Assembly (NCBI GenBank): GCA_023416275.1
Contig: JAEZIB010000053.1
Location: 1-63,207 of the forward strand
Reading direction: 5' to 3'
Source of the DNA: Bacillota bacterium
Lineage (GTDB): Bacteria > Bacillota > Clostridia > Acetivibrionales > DSM-1351
Length of the DNA stretch: 63,207 nucleotides
This document shows positions 36,111 through 45,927 of the stretch, piece after piece; positions within the stretch are counted from its first letter, which is position 1; each line of letters starts with the position of its first letter. A program made the translations under genes and the position numbers. Below the pieces are notes generated by a model. It had not been told where the DNA came from and did not search any database. It saw nothing but the letters and a program-made list of their open reading frames with translations.

Positions 36111-39100
36111 TGAAAAAAGATTTAATTCATGCAGCAATAAAAAACAGGACAGTGACTCTTTTTTTGATTATTCTTGTAGCTGTTGCGGGAATTTATAGCT
36201 TTTACATATCGCCAAGACAGGAGAGCCCTGATGTCAGTGCTCCTGTTGCCAAAATCACCACAATTTATCCCGGAGCATCTCCAGAAGAGGTAGAAAGGCT
36301 TGTAACAAGTAAGATTGAGAATGAGCTTACAGGAATAGTGGGCTATGATTTCAGCAAATCTTTCTCCAGAAACAGTATTTCGGTGGTGCTTATCAGCTTA
36401 ACAGATGATGCTGACATTGATAAGGCCTGGGATGAGTTGAGAAGAAAAATGAATGATGTCCAGCGGGATTTACCTGAGCAGTGTGAAAAAATAGATGTAA
36501 ATACAAATATGATAGAAACTGCCGGCATGATTATCAGCCTGTCGGGAGAAAAGTACAGCTATGAGCAATTGGCTTCCTATGCAGAGAATTTAAAAAAAGA
36601 GCTTACAAGAGTAGATGGTATAACTCGCTTTGATGTTGTAGGAAAACAGGAACTGGAAGTGAAGGTTGAGGTAAATATAGATAAGCTCAATCAATACGCT
36701 TTATCCCTTGATGATATATTAAGTATTCTAAAAGCTCAAAACATTGAAATCCCGTCGGGTAAAATTGAAGAGGGCAACTCAAAGATAAACGTAAAAACAT
36801 CGGGAAATTATGAGTCCTTGGAGGATATTAAAAATACCATCGTTGCTGCATCCAGCCAGAATAGCTCTGTAGTGAGATTGGCTGATATAGCTGACGTATA
36901 CATGGAGCTGGAGGACTCAAACTATAAAATCAAGCAGGATGGGGAAAATGCAGTTTTACTGGCTGGATATTTCAATAATAACCAAAACATAGTTCTCATT
37001 GGAAAAGAAGTTAGAGCTATATTTGACAAAGCAAAAATTGAGCTGCCTCCTGATATAAAAATAGATGAAGTGATTTTTCAACCCACTGATGTTGATGAAG
37101 CAGTAAAATCTTTTGTATTAAACCTGCTGGAGGGAGTACTTTTTGTTGTAATTGTTGTGTTTCTAGGGATGGGATGGAGGAATGCGGTTGTTGTATCTAC
37201 AGCAATTCCTGTATCCATACTTGTTACTCTTTCTGCAATGGGTGTTATGAAGGTGGAAATTCATCAGATTTCTATTACGGCATTGATTATTGCACTTGGA
37301 ATGCTGGTTGATAATGCAATTGTGGTGAGTGACGCAATACAGGTTAGGATAGATGAAGGCGAAGATAAGTTAGAGGCATGTCTCAGAGGAACAAAAGAAA
37401 CTGCCCTTCCCATACTAACTTCTACTTTGACAACAATAGCTGTATTTGTACCGCTTCTGCTTTTGCCTGGTGCAGCAGGTGAGTTTTTAAAGAGTATACC
37501 TCAGATATGTATTGCAGCTTTATCTGCATCCTATCTGGTGGCACTGTTTGTTACTCCCACCATGGCATATATGCTGTTTAAAAGGGGCAAGGCTGTAGAA
37601 AAAAAGTCTATAATCCGTACTTTTTTCAGCAATCTACTCAACCTTGCAATGAAGAAGAAAGTAGTGACACTGATAGTAGCCCTATCAATGCTTTTTGTTT
37701 CAGTAAGACTAATCCCTGTTTTGGGCCTGCAGTTTTTTCCAAAGGCAGATAAAAGCATTTTGTATATAAACTTCAAGTCTGAAAATGCTTCAAACCTTGA
37801 TAAAACAGAAAAATCGGTAAATGAAATAGAAAAGATATTATCTGCTCAACCTGAAGTATTGAGCTATACAACTGCAATAGGGGACGGGCTTCCAAAATTT
37901 TTCTTTTCTGTTGAGCCTGGTTCCCAATCTGCAGATGTAGCCCAGACAATGCTGAAGGTAGACCTAAAAAAGGAGTACAGATTCAAAACCAACGAAGAAC
38001 TGGCTAATTATTTACAGGGCTTATTTGACAGTGAAATTGTTGGTGGAACTGCAACAGTAAAACTTTTAGAAAATGGTAAACCTATTGGTGATCCGGTGCA
38101 AATCAGGATTGTGGGGGAGGATATGGAAGTTATTTCTGAAAAAGCCCGTATTATAAAGGATGAATTAGGTACCATAGAAGGTACGGTAAATGTTAGTTAC
38201 GACGCTAGCGACAAAGAATATGAATATTTTGTTGATATCGATGACGATACTGCTACCAGTATGGGCTTTACTAAGGCGGACATACAAAAACAGATAAGTA
38301 TTGCTTTAAAGGGAATGAAGGCATCTGTGTTCAGAAAAAGCGGCAATGAAACAGATATCATTGTAACCAGTGACATTAAGTCAAAGGAACAGCTAGAAAA
38401 CCTAGCGATAAAGTCTTCATTCACTGGGAACAAAGTACTGCTCAAACAGGTAGCCGACATAGGCTTAATACCACAAACTCCACAACTGAAAAAGCATGAC
38501 AGGGAACTTGCTGTTTCAGTTTCTAGTGGTGTCAAGCCGGGTTACAGCTCAGTTGCTATACAGAATGAGCTTCAAAAAAAGCTGGAAAGTATGGAGCTTG
38601 ATAATGTCAGAGTAATATTTAAAGGAGAAAGAGAGGAAATAATCAGTAACTTTGGGGATTTGGGAGTATTCTCGGTCTTTGCCATGCTTATCATATTTAT
38701 GATTCTGATGATTCAATTCGGGTCTTTAGCACAGCCTCTGATAGTAATGCTGACAATTCCACTGTCTGTAATAGGTTCAATATTGGGGCTTCTTGTTTTC
38801 GGCAAGCCCTTGTCCTTCACAGCCATGTTTGGTATAGTTAGCTTGATTGGAATTGTAGTAAACAATGCTATAATACTTATTGATTATATAAATGCTGAAA
38901 GAAACAAGGGAGTTGTGCTGGAGGAGGCATGCAAGAAAGCAGCAGCAAAAAGGCTGAGGCCTGTAATGCTTACTACAATAACAACGGTCATTGGGTTAAT
39001 ACCGCTAGCGTTTTCAGGAAGCAGCATGTTTGGGCCAATGTCAATTACCTTGATGTCAGGGCTTGTAGTTGCAACATTGCTTACTTTGGTAGTAATTCCT

Positions 39101-39142
39101 GTTGTTTTCAGCTTGGTTATGAAAAGAATAAAGAAGGTTTAA
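36110..39142 (+). CDS. RND-family efflux pump (AcrB/SwrC type)
   Basis: A 1010-aa proton-driven exporter with the full RND plan: helix 1 at about 12-32, large extracytoplasmic loop 1, helices 2-6 (from about 340), a second large loop, helices 8-12. Family motifs include ISPRQESPDVSAPVAKITTI, AsP-rich helix 4 (GMLVDNAIVVSDAIQ, with the proton-relay Asp) and LRPVMLTTITTVIGLIPLAF near the end. Gram-positive relatives such as B. subtilis SwrC export surfactin-like peptides or drugs. It is co-transcribed with its adaptor and followed 24 bp later by a two-component system, which probably controls it. Confidence 0.93.
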   Translation: MKKDLIHAAIKNRTVTLFLIILVAVAGIYSFYISPRQESPDVSAPVAKITTIYPGASPEEVERLVTSKIENELTGIVGYDFSKSFSRNSISVVLISLTDDADIDKAWDELRRKMNDVQRDLPEQCEKIDVNTNMIETAGMIISLSGEKYSYEQLASYAENLKKELTRVDGITRFDVVGKQELEVKVEVNIDKLNQYALSLDDILSILKAQNIEIPSGKIEEGNSKINVKTSGNYESLEDIKNTIVAASSQNSSVVRLADIADVYMELEDSNYKIKQDGENAVLLAGYFNNNQNIVLIGKEVRAIFDKAKIELPPDIKIDEVIFQPTDVDEAVKSFVLNLLEGVLFVVIVVFLGMGWRNAVVVSTAIPVSILVTLSAMGVMKVEIHQISITALIIALGMLVDNAIVVSDAIQVRIDEGEDKLEACLRGTKETALPILTSTLTTIAVFVPLLLLPGAAGEFLKSIPQICIAALSASYLVALFVTPTMAYMLFKRGKAVEKKSIIRTFFSNLLNLAMKKKVVTLIVALSMLFVSVRLIPVLGLQFFPKADKSILYINFKSENASNLDKTEKSVNEIEKILSAQPEVLSYTTAIGDGLPKFFFSVEPGSQSADVAQTMLKVDLKKEYRFKTNEELANYLQGLFDSEIVGGTATVKLLENGKPIGDPVQIRIVGEDMEVISEKARIIKDELGTIEGTVNVSYDASDKEYEYFVDIDDDTATSMGFTKADIQKQISIALKGMKASVFRKSGNETDIIVTSDIKSKEQLENLAIKSSFTGNKVLLKQVADIGLIPQTPQLKKHDRELAVSVSSGVKPGYSSVAIQNELQKKLESMELDNVRVIFKGEREEIISNFGDLGVFSVFAMLIIFMILMIQFGSLAQPLIVMLTIPLSVIGSILGLLVFGKPLSFTAMFGIVSLIGIVVNNAIILIDYINAERNKGVVLEEACKKAAAKRLRPVMLTTITTVIGLIPLAFSGSSMFGPMSITLMSGLVVATLLTLVVIPVVFSLVMKRIKKV

Positions 39143-39166
39143 AAAATTATAAAGGAGTGAAGTGTT

Positions 39167-39862
39167 ATGGAAGCTCCAAGTATTCTAGTTGTAGATGATG
39201 ACCATGAAATAGTAAACTTGATAGCAGAGAGCCTTGAAGAAGAGGGATATGTTGTTATAAAGGCATATAACGGTGCAGAGGCATTGGAATTGCTGTCAAA
39301 CTCAAAGGTTTCTCTTATGATTCTCGATATTATGATGCCTGATGTGGACGGTCTGGAAGTATGTCGGAGGGTTAGGAGCAATGTTGTTACACCAATAATC
39401 ATACTTAGTGCAAAGGATAGGGAAAAGGACAAGGTAATAGGGCTTGAACTTGGAGCTGATGACTACATGACTAAGCCTTTCAGCGTTAATGAGCTTGTTG
39501 CAAGAGTTAATGCACACATCAGAAGGGAAAAGAGGAATACTTCACTTCAAAAGAATGCTTTAAATACCTATAAATTCGGGAATCTAGAAATAATTAAGGA
39601 TACCTATGAAGTTCTATTGAACAATAAAAAGGTTGAGCTGTCAACTCGTGAGTTTCAGATACTTGTATATCTGGCTGAGAACAGGAACAAGGTACTCAGT
39701 AGGGAGCAGATATACGATGCCATATGGGGGAACAGTGAATTGGGGGATGTTAACACAGTAACGGTGCATATTAAAAATTTAAGGTGCAAGCTTGACACTA
39801 ACAATGAATTTATAAAAACGGTATGGGGCATAGGATATAAGTTTACCGGAGGAGTGTCATGA
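39167..39862 (+). CDS. OmpR-family response regulator
   Basis: A 231-aa regulator. The receiver domain has the acidic pair in VVDDDHE, the phosphoacceptor Asp in MILDIMMPDVDG (about residue 52-57) and Lys in DDYMTKPF. The C-terminal winged helix contains LSTREFQILVYLAENRNKVL and VTVHIKNLRCKL. AAAGGAGTGAAG precedes the start. It overlaps the following kinase gene by 4 bp and stands directly after the RND genes, so it most likely regulates them. Confidence 0.95.
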   Translation: MEAPSILVVDDDHEIVNLIAESLEEEGYVVIKAYNGAEALELLSNSKVSLMILDIMMPDVDGLEVCRRVRSNVVTPIIILSAKDREKDKVIGLELGADDYMTKPFSVNELVARVNAHIRREKRNTSLQKNALNTYKFGNLEIIKDTYEVLLNNKKVELSTREFQILVYLAENRNKVLSREQIYDAIWGNSELGDVNTVTVHIKNLRCKLDTNNEFIKTVWGIGYKFTGGVS

Positions 39863-41187
39863 GGCTAAGTATAAAGGTCAAGCTGCCCATTATTATTTTT
39901 GTGTTCTTTATTTTAAACATGTTGTCACTGATAATTTTCTTTAGAATGTCATCATTTAACACACTCAGAGATGACTTCAGGGTATATATAAATGAAATTA
40001 TGAAAACAAGTGGAATTGTTATGGAAGGAATTGAAGAAGCCTACCCTGATAAATTGAAAACAAGTGAATTTATTTCGAAGATATCCCATGAAAAGAATGT
40101 TTCTGTTTTGGTGAAGGATACAAGTCAACAAATTGCCTTTGCTGCTGATGGTAGGGAAAAAGGTATCTTTAAATATAATACAAAGGACATTGTGAGCATA
40201 GACGGCAAGGTTGTGTATACTGTAGAAATAGGACATTCCTTTACCTTGCTGAAGAATCTATTAAATAATACAGACATTGTTATTTTTGAAGTTGTTGTTC
40301 TATTTATATCTGTACTGCTTCTTGTCATATATCTGCATTTTAATATTGTGAAGCCCCTGGAGATACTGAAACGGAGCCTAAGGACAGTTAATAATTATAA
40401 CAATAAATTATCATTAAAATTTAAGCAGGGTGATGAGATAGGCGAGCTTTATAGGAATTTTGAAGATATGGTACAAAGATTGGAAATGTCGCAATCACAG
40501 CAGCTTGAGATGATTTCATCCATTTCACATGACTTTAAGACACCGCTGACATCGGTAATGGGATATGTTGAAAGACTGATGGGATCAGGTAGTATGCCTG
40601 AAGAAAAAAAGCAGGAGTACTATAAAATAATCTATAAGAAATCTCAGGATATTGAAAAGCTTATTGAGGATTTTTCTGATTATACGAAAAACGAAGTTGA
40701 CTGCAAGAAGCTAAAAAAGGAAAGGTTTTCAGTTAAAGAATTTTTTAATTCAATTTGCAGGGAATATTTTATTGAACTTCAGTCCTATAATGCTGAATTT
40801 AAAACCTACTGCTCAGTTAATGCCAATGCTGTAATGGACGTGGATGTAAAAAAAATACGAAGGGTATTTGCAAATCTTATTAGTAATTCTCTCAAGTACG
40901 CACAAGCCCCAGTAATCATTAAAGCTTCATGCGAAATTAAGGGCGATAAGATTGTCTTTACTGTAGAGGATAACGGAAAAGGGGTACCCGAAGAAGAACT
41001 ATCAAATATTTTCAACAAGTTCTACAGGTTAGATAAATCTAGAACCCCTGAAAGAGGCGGAAGCGGCCTGGGACTTGCTATATGCAGAAGCATTGTAGAG
41101 AGCCATAGGGGAAAGATTTGGGCATATAATTCACAAAACGGAGGATTGGGTGTGTCATTTACAGTGGGAACTGTCAGTCTACACTAA
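39859..41187 (+). CDS. Sensor histidine kinase
   Basis: A 442-aa membrane kinase. Helices at about 10-30 and 140-165 bracket a short extracellular sensor. A HAMP linker (FNIVKPLEILKRSL) and HisKA dimerisation helix follow, with the phosphorylated His in SSISHDFKTPLTSVMGY. The ATPase domain has the N-box ANLISNSLKYAQ, G1 VEDNGKGVPEE and G2 RGGSGLGLAICRSI. It is translationally coupled to the response regulator (ATGA overlap). The small sensor and the pump upstream suggest membrane stress or peptide/antibiotic sensing. Confidence 0.93.
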   Translation: MRLSIKVKLPIIIFVFFILNMLSLIIFFRMSSFNTLRDDFRVYINEIMKTSGIVMEGIEEAYPDKLKTSEFISKISHEKNVSVLVKDTSQQIAFAADGREKGIFKYNTKDIVSIDGKVVYTVEIGHSFTLLKNLLNNTDIVIFEVVVLFISVLLLVIYLHFNIVKPLEILKRSLRTVNNYNNKLSLKFKQGDEIGELYRNFEDMVQRLEMSQSQQLEMISSISHDFKTPLTSVMGYVERLMGSGSMPEEKKQEYYKIIYKKSQDIEKLIEDFSDYTKNEVDCKKLKKERFSVKEFFNSICREYFIELQSYNAEFKTYCSVNANAVMDVDVKKIRRVFANLISNSLKYAQAPVIIKASCEIKGDKIVFTVEDNGKGVPEEELSNIFNKFYRLDKSRTPERGGSGLGLAICRSIVESHRGKIWAYNSQNGGLGVSFTVGTVSLH

Positions 41188-41330
41188 GTCACATACTATA
41201 TACATTATCCTAAACTAACAATTGGAAATTACTTAAGCAATAAAAAATGATTTACTACACCTCAGTGCGGATTTTGGTAGTATCCTGCTGAATAAGTGGT
41301 GCATATAAGTGATTTAATTGTGGACAATAG

Positions 41331-41368
41331 AAAAAGGATAGAATGAAACCACATTCTATCCCTTTTTT
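41331..41368. terminator. Bidirectional terminator
   Basis: AAAAAGGATAGAATG pairs with CATTCTATCCCTTTTT around a 6-nt loop. It serves the histidine-kinase transcript and the convergent secreted-protein gene. Confidence 0.88.
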
Positions 41369-41390
41369 GTTATATGCACTAAATTCTCTG

Positions 41391-44066
41391 TTATTTAACA
41401 GGTATAAATCTAAATTCTGCATTATTAGGTGAATTTGTATTCTCGTAAGTCCATAAAATAATCCATGTACCGTCTATATTTTTCTCACCAGCAGCATTTA
41501 CCACCATTTTTAAATTGGTGACAGGGCGTAAGCTGAAAATGTCATTATTGTTTTCAGAATATAACTTCCAGAGATAAGGCGTACTTACCTCTTTAAGCTG
41601 AATACCATCCTTAATTGTGTCGGCAATGCCTAAATATTTGCCACTTGCGGTTTTGATGGTGTAGTTTCCATCGGTTTGTTTTTTTATCTCGTAGACGGGA
41701 TTTGGAGTTACATTTCTGAGCTCTGCACCTCCGTTTGTTGTAATATTCATGTAATTGTTCATGCATCGCAAGTTATAACGGCCATCTTGAAGCTCCTTGG
41801 TATAGCTGCTATTATCTGCACCGTTACTTGAGTTTTTATCTACATTTATGTTGTAGCGGAGCACTGTGCTACCAACAAGCACACGAACTTCGATTGTGCC
41901 TGCATTTGTAAGTGGCTTGCCACGACCCCATGCCTCGGTGATTTCTGTAGTGGATCGTTTTGAGATGATGAAATACACCTGTTTATCAGTATAATATCTT
42001 ATCTTCTTGCCGTTATCGCTACATTGAGCTGCAACGAAGCCTTCTGTTTCAAAAGGGTCACCAAGCTTGTAATTTGTTTTTGGCATTTTAATTATATAGA
42101 CTCCATCAGCTTTTGGAGGGACGACCTCTACCACACAACTTGCAACATTTTTCTTATCTGCTGTGTGGAAATATACTGTTGCAGTACCGTATTCTACACC
42201 AACAGGTATGGTGGAATCCTTTATTCTAACAATAGATTCGTCAGATGAAGTAAGGTAATATGTAGGTGTATTGCCAGAAGAGGATTTTAACTGAATATTG
42301 CTTGTTTGCTTATCTTTCTCTAATGGGTAATACTCCTTAGTGCTGTACAATCCCACTTGCTTGTCCTTTGCGGTAGCTATAGCAGATTTTCTTACCTGAG
42401 ATGTTTGTAATTTTGGCGAGGCATTAGTTGTTATTGGTACAGTTGTATAAATACTTTGGTCTATTTCAGACTCAGCAAAGATTTTATCTGTCGCTCCTCC
42501 TAAAAGTGCAGTAACATAGCCATCCTTTGTTACACTATATTTACCTGAGTTTCCAGATAACCAAATAATATCGTCAAAGGGACTTGTTGACGGTAGCACC
42601 TTGGCAGTTAGCTTAGTTGCATCCCCACGGTCTATAAATACATTTTTTTGTTCAATTACAACAGACTGAGGACGAGTACCCTCAATCCAATTTGGGGAAG
42701 AGGGAGAACTGATATCAACTTCAAATAGGTATACACGCCCAGTGTCGTCAAACTTATATTTATAGATTTTTGTATTACCGACATAATAGTAATCCATACC
42801 TGCTGACCATGGCGCAATCCAAATAATCTTATTATTCATAAGTAATGGATAGCTATTTGAATAGAAGGCTGTTTTGTCTTTTTTATTTCGTGCTAGGATT
42901 TTCCCGTTTTCATCTACAGTAACAAACTCTGTGTAGGTATTATCTCCTTTAGATACAGAGTACACAACAACAAATGAATTACCTGATTTAAAAATACGTG
43001 GGTCAGTGATGGTAGTGTCCTTATTATTAGGGTCAAATGTAGTAATCCAAATATGCTTTGGTGATAAATTTTTCTTATTAACAACTGAAAGATATACATT
43101 TCGTCCTTTGTACCATTCATTTGAAGGACTATACTTCCCATTGACAGGCTGGTTGTGAGTTACGGAGGTTCCTGCAACTAGATAATTACTTTTCCCGATT
43201 TCCAAGCCTGTTACAGTAGAGCCAGTTTCATTTTTTCCTGAAGCACCCTTAAAAGAGAAAATATCTGACTTGTTGAAATTGCCTTTGCTATTCATAGTGG
43301 CTAGGCGAATTGCTCTTGGATAAGCATCACCGTGGGACAGCGTGACAATTGTGTTTCCATCGAGTTTTATCATTTGATTGAAGCTGTGGCTGACGTAAAA
43401 ATCACTTTTTACCTCAGTGGGCTTAAGTGATACTGAATCAAAAACAAATAGATTTGCGGCTTGATGATTTTTTCCATCTTTGGCTCTGAACATCTTATAT
43501 GCCATATGTATATAAATCTCCCCGCCATTTTCTACAAGTTCGGCTGTACCAGCCTCAAACGGAACGGTTATGCTAGAAAATGCAGATCCAAATTGCTTTG
43601 CTTTTAGCTCTCCCTTTTTTATTACATCACCTGTTTTAGAGGAAACCTTGAGCAGGTTTACAACTGTCTTTCCTGCGTTTTCTTCGGAATTTTTATAACC
43701 TACAACGACATAATAATCACCATCAGCTGCAACAGCAAAAGTACCGAAATAATCGTGAGAGGGCAGGTTTATTACTGTATCAGAAAGAACCTTGTAATCC
43801 TTATCAAAGATATAAACCCTCGGTTTATTTCCGTCTTTATAGCTGAATAAACCGACATTTCCACTTTTGTCAGTAAACATCACGTTATTTTTATTGGTAA
43901 CCCAATTGCTCATTGAAGAATATTGATAGGAAAATCCGTTGACATACACATCCTTTAGCTTTGTGCGTGGATACACAATGCTTCTGTTTATTGCATTTGC
44001 AGGTAATGGCAGTAGAGGCAGTACCATGCATAGTACAAGAAGCATACTAAGTAATCTTTTCTTCAT
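41391..44066 (-). CDS. Large secreted protein with propeller-like repeats, Ig-like (Big2-type) and ricin-type domains
   Basis: An 891-aa exported protein with a signal peptide (1-25, cleavage ANA|IN). Residues about 30-470 contain repeated Gly/Tyr/Trp-rich strands resembling a beta-propeller (for example NWVTNKNNVMFTDKSGNVGLF). About 475-740 carry Big2-like Ig units (VVIEQKNVFIDRGDATKLTA, YSVTKDGYVTALLGG). The C-terminus, about 765-891, looks like a ricin-type beta-trefoil (GRYNLRCMNNYMNITTNGGA, NLKMVVNAAGEKNIDGTWII). No catalytic motif, dockerin or sortase signal is visible. It may bind carbohydrate or the cell envelope. I do not recognise the family. It lies divergent to a WYL regulator. 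Confidence 0.8.
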   Translation of the reverse strand: MKKRLLSMLLVLCMVLPLLPLPANAINRSIVYPRTKLKDVYVNGFSYQYSSMSNWVTNKNNVMFTDKSGNVGLFSYKDGNKPRVYIFDKDYKVLSDTVINLPSHDYFGTFAVAADGDYYVVVGYKNSEENAGKTVVNLLKVSSKTGDVIKKGELKAKQFGSAFSSITVPFEAGTAELVENGGEIYIHMAYKMFRAKDGKNHQAANLFVFDSVSLKPTEVKSDFYVSHSFNQMIKLDGNTIVTLSHGDAYPRAIRLATMNSKGNFNKSDIFSFKGASGKNETGSTVTGLEIGKSNYLVAGTSVTHNQPVNGKYSPSNEWYKGRNVYLSVVNKKNLSPKHIWITTFDPNNKDTTITDPRIFKSGNSFVVVYSVSKGDNTYTEFVTVDENGKILARNKKDKTAFYSNSYPLLMNNKIIWIAPWSAGMDYYYVGNTKIYKYKFDDTGRVYLFEVDISSPSSPNWIEGTRPQSVVIEQKNVFIDRGDATKLTAKVLPSTSPFDDIIWLSGNSGKYSVTKDGYVTALLGGATDKIFAESEIDQSIYTTVPITTNASPKLQTSQVRKSAIATAKDKQVGLYSTKEYYPLEKDKQTSNIQLKSSSGNTPTYYLTSSDESIVRIKDSTIPVGVEYGTATVYFHTADKKNVASCVVEVVPPKADGVYIIKMPKTNYKLGDPFETEGFVAAQCSDNGKKIRYYTDKQVYFIISKRSTTEITEAWGRGKPLTNAGTIEVRVLVGSTVLRYNINVDKNSSNGADNSSYTKELQDGRYNLRCMNNYMNITTNGGAELRNVTPNPVYEIKKQTDGNYTIKTASGKYLGIADTIKDGIQLKEVSTPYLWKLYSENNNDIFSLRPVTNLKMVVNAAGEKNIDGTWIILWTYENTNSPNNAEFRFIPVK

Positions 44067-44198
44067 CTGTTATGTTCCCCTTATCTAGTATTAGTAGTTT
44101 ATGAAGCTATATTGATAATTCTACCACACTATCCTCCTAAAATAACAAGAATATACAAATAGCTTTGCTAATCAATTATTTTTTCATTAAGGAAGTTT

Positions 44199-44222
44199 TA
44201 TAATATGACATACATGTGTCAT
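44199..44222 (+). promoter_or_regulatory. Promoter -10 and operator of the WYL regulator gene
   Basis: TATAAT (44199-44204) runs directly into ATGACA-N6-TGTCAT (44205-44222), a perfect inverted repeat that recurs at 45162-45179 before the GyrI-like gene. Fits autoregulation by the gene product at 44258. Confidence 0.7.
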
Positions 44223-44257
44223 ATATATATGATATAGTAAAATACAGGTGATGAATT

Positions 44258-45136
44258 ATGCAAATTAACCGTTTAATTGAAATGGTTTATCTTTTGCTTG
44301 ATAAAAAGACCATTACAGCAAAAGAATTATCTGATTATTTTGAGGTATCTCAGCGTACAATTTATAGAGATATTGATACATTAAGTGCTGCGGGTATTCC
44401 AATTTACACTAATAAAGGAAAAGGAGGCGGTATTCGTCTTCTTGATAACTTTGTCCTTAACAAATCCATGTTTACAGAAAAAGAGCAAGTTGAGCTTATT
44501 TCTTCTCTTCATAGCCTTAAGGCATTAAATGTACAAGATATAGAGCCAGTATTAAATAAGTTATCAGGTATGTTCGGTAAAAATAATACAGGATGGATTG
44601 ACGTTGATTTCTCTCGTTGGGGTAGTAATCCAGATGAAAGAGAGAGATTCAATGTGTTTAGAACAGCTATTTTAAATAAACAGTTGGTGTCCTTTGATTA
44701 TTACGGCTCCAATGGAAAAAAGACAGAAAGAACTGTTGAAGCTTTAAAACTAGTGTTTAAAGGATATGCTTGGTATGTTTATTCCTTTTGTCATATAAAA
44801 AATGACTTCAGATTTTTCAAAGTAAGCCGTATAAAGAATCTTAAACTTAAGGAAGAATCATTTGTTCGAAATGCTCCAGAAAATATTTTTATGGAGTCAA
44901 AGGATGTTAGTACAAATATGCTTAAGGTTGTTTTGAAAATACATTCAAGAATGGTATTTCGGGTATTTGATGAGCTTGGATATGGCTCTATTATTGAAAA
45001 TTTAGATGGAAGTTTTATGGTGTCTGTAGAACTACCCGACGAAGAATGGCTCTATGGATATATTCTCTCTTTTGGCGATTATGCGGAAGTTATTGAACCT
45101 AAGAATTTCCGTAGTAGTATAAAAAAAATACTTTAA
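44258..45136 (+). CDS. WYL-domain transcriptional regulator (HTH-11 type)
   Basis: A 292-aa regulator. The N-terminal winged helix (KELSDYFEVSQRTIYRDIDTL) with the wing GIPIYTNKGKGGGIRLL is typical of the YafY/YobV group, and a WYL domain (about 140-215, KGYAWYVYSFCHIKNDFRFFKVSRI) follows as the probable ligand or nucleic-acid sensor. The GyrI-like and acetyltransferase genes follow on the same strand. Matching operators before this gene and the next indicate that it controls itself and the pair. The signal it reads is unknown. Confidence 0.92.
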   Translation: MQINRLIEMVYLLLDKKTITAKELSDYFEVSQRTIYRDIDTLSAAGIPIYTNKGKGGGIRLLDNFVLNKSMFTEKEQVELISSLHSLKALNVQDIEPVLNKLSGMFGKNNTGWIDVDFSRWGSNPDERERFNVFRTAILNKQLVSFDYYGSNGKKTERTVEALKLVFKGYAWYVYSFCHIKNDFRFFKVSRIKNLKLKEESFVRNAPENIFMESKDVSTNMLKVVLKIHSRMVFRVFDELGYGSIIENLDGSFMVSVELPDEEWLYGYILSFGDYAEVIEPKNFRSSIKKIL

Positions 45137-45161
45137 GAGTGCCTGAAAAAGTATTCTTAAT

Positions 45162-45179
45162 ATGACATGATGTTGTCAG
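45162..45179 (+). promoter_or_regulatory. Second operator of the WYL regulator
   Basis: ATGACA-N6-TGTCAG, matching the repeat at 44205-44222 in 11 of 12 half-site positions, 110-127 bp before the GyrI-like gene. Confidence 0.68.
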
Positions 45180-45288
45180 TTTATAAATGTTATATTGGTA
45201 ATATTAAGAAAGAGAAAATGGAAAAAACAATGTTGTTATTATTGCTGAGGTTGAATGATAATTTTTGAAACAAAGAAGGAGTAATACA

Positions 45289-45912
45289 ATGGACAAGTTA
45301 GATTATAAAAAGGAATTTAAAGAATTTTATGTTCCCCAAAACAAGCCCTCTGTTATAGATGTACCTTCAATGAGATTTGCTATTATTAATGGTGAAGGTG
45401 ATCCCAATGGAGAAGAGTTTGCACTTGCTACAGCTGCGCTTTATAGCTTTAGTTATACTGTAAAGATGTCTTATAAAAGCAAGGAGATTCCAGAGGGATT
45501 TTATGATTATGTTGTATTTCCTCTTGAAGGAGTGTGGGATTTGGTGGATAAAACCAAACCAATAACTGACAAAAGCAACTATGCTTATTCCATTATGATT
45601 CGTCAGCCAGATTTTTTAACAAATGAATTATTTGAGCAGTTTATAAGCAAAGCAAAAAAGAAAAAAACTAATGTTTATCTTGATAAAATAAAATATGATA
45701 CTATAACCGAGGGGCTATGCTGTCAGATGCTCCATTTAGGAAGTTTTGAGAATGAATCTGCAAGCTTTGAAATTATGAGACAATTCTGTAAGGATAACGG
45801 ATATGAGAGAAGTTCTCTAAAGCATCGCGAAATATACCTTTCAGATCCTCGTAAGACAGAAGCTAGTAAGTTGAAAACGGTATTGAGGTTTAAAGTTAAC
45901 AAAACCAATTAA
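45289..45912 (+). CDS. GyrI-like small-molecule-binding protein
   Basis: A 207-aa cytoplasmic protein. The start at 45289 follows AAGGAG by 7 nt; an ORF start at 45265 has no site. The opening (DKLDYKKEFKEFYVPQNKPS, then VPSMRFAIINGEGDPNG) and the middle YDYVVFPLEGVWDL are typical of GyrI-like / SbmC-like family proteins. The fold binds drug-like molecules or toxins and in some members hydrolyses cyclopropyl compounds. It lies downstream of a shared operator and 15 bp before an acetyltransferase gene, suggesting a detoxification pair. Confidence 0.85.
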   Translation: MDKLDYKKEFKEFYVPQNKPSVIDVPSMRFAIINGEGDPNGEEFALATAALYSFSYTVKMSYKSKEIPEGFYDYVVFPLEGVWDLVDKTKPITDKSNYAYSIMIRQPDFLTNELFEQFISKAKKKKTNVYLDKIKYDTITEGLCCQMLHLGSFENESASFEIMRQFCKDNGYERSSLKHREIYLSDPRKTEASKLKTVLRFKVNKTN

Positions 45913-45927
45913 ATGAGGAGCAAAGAT

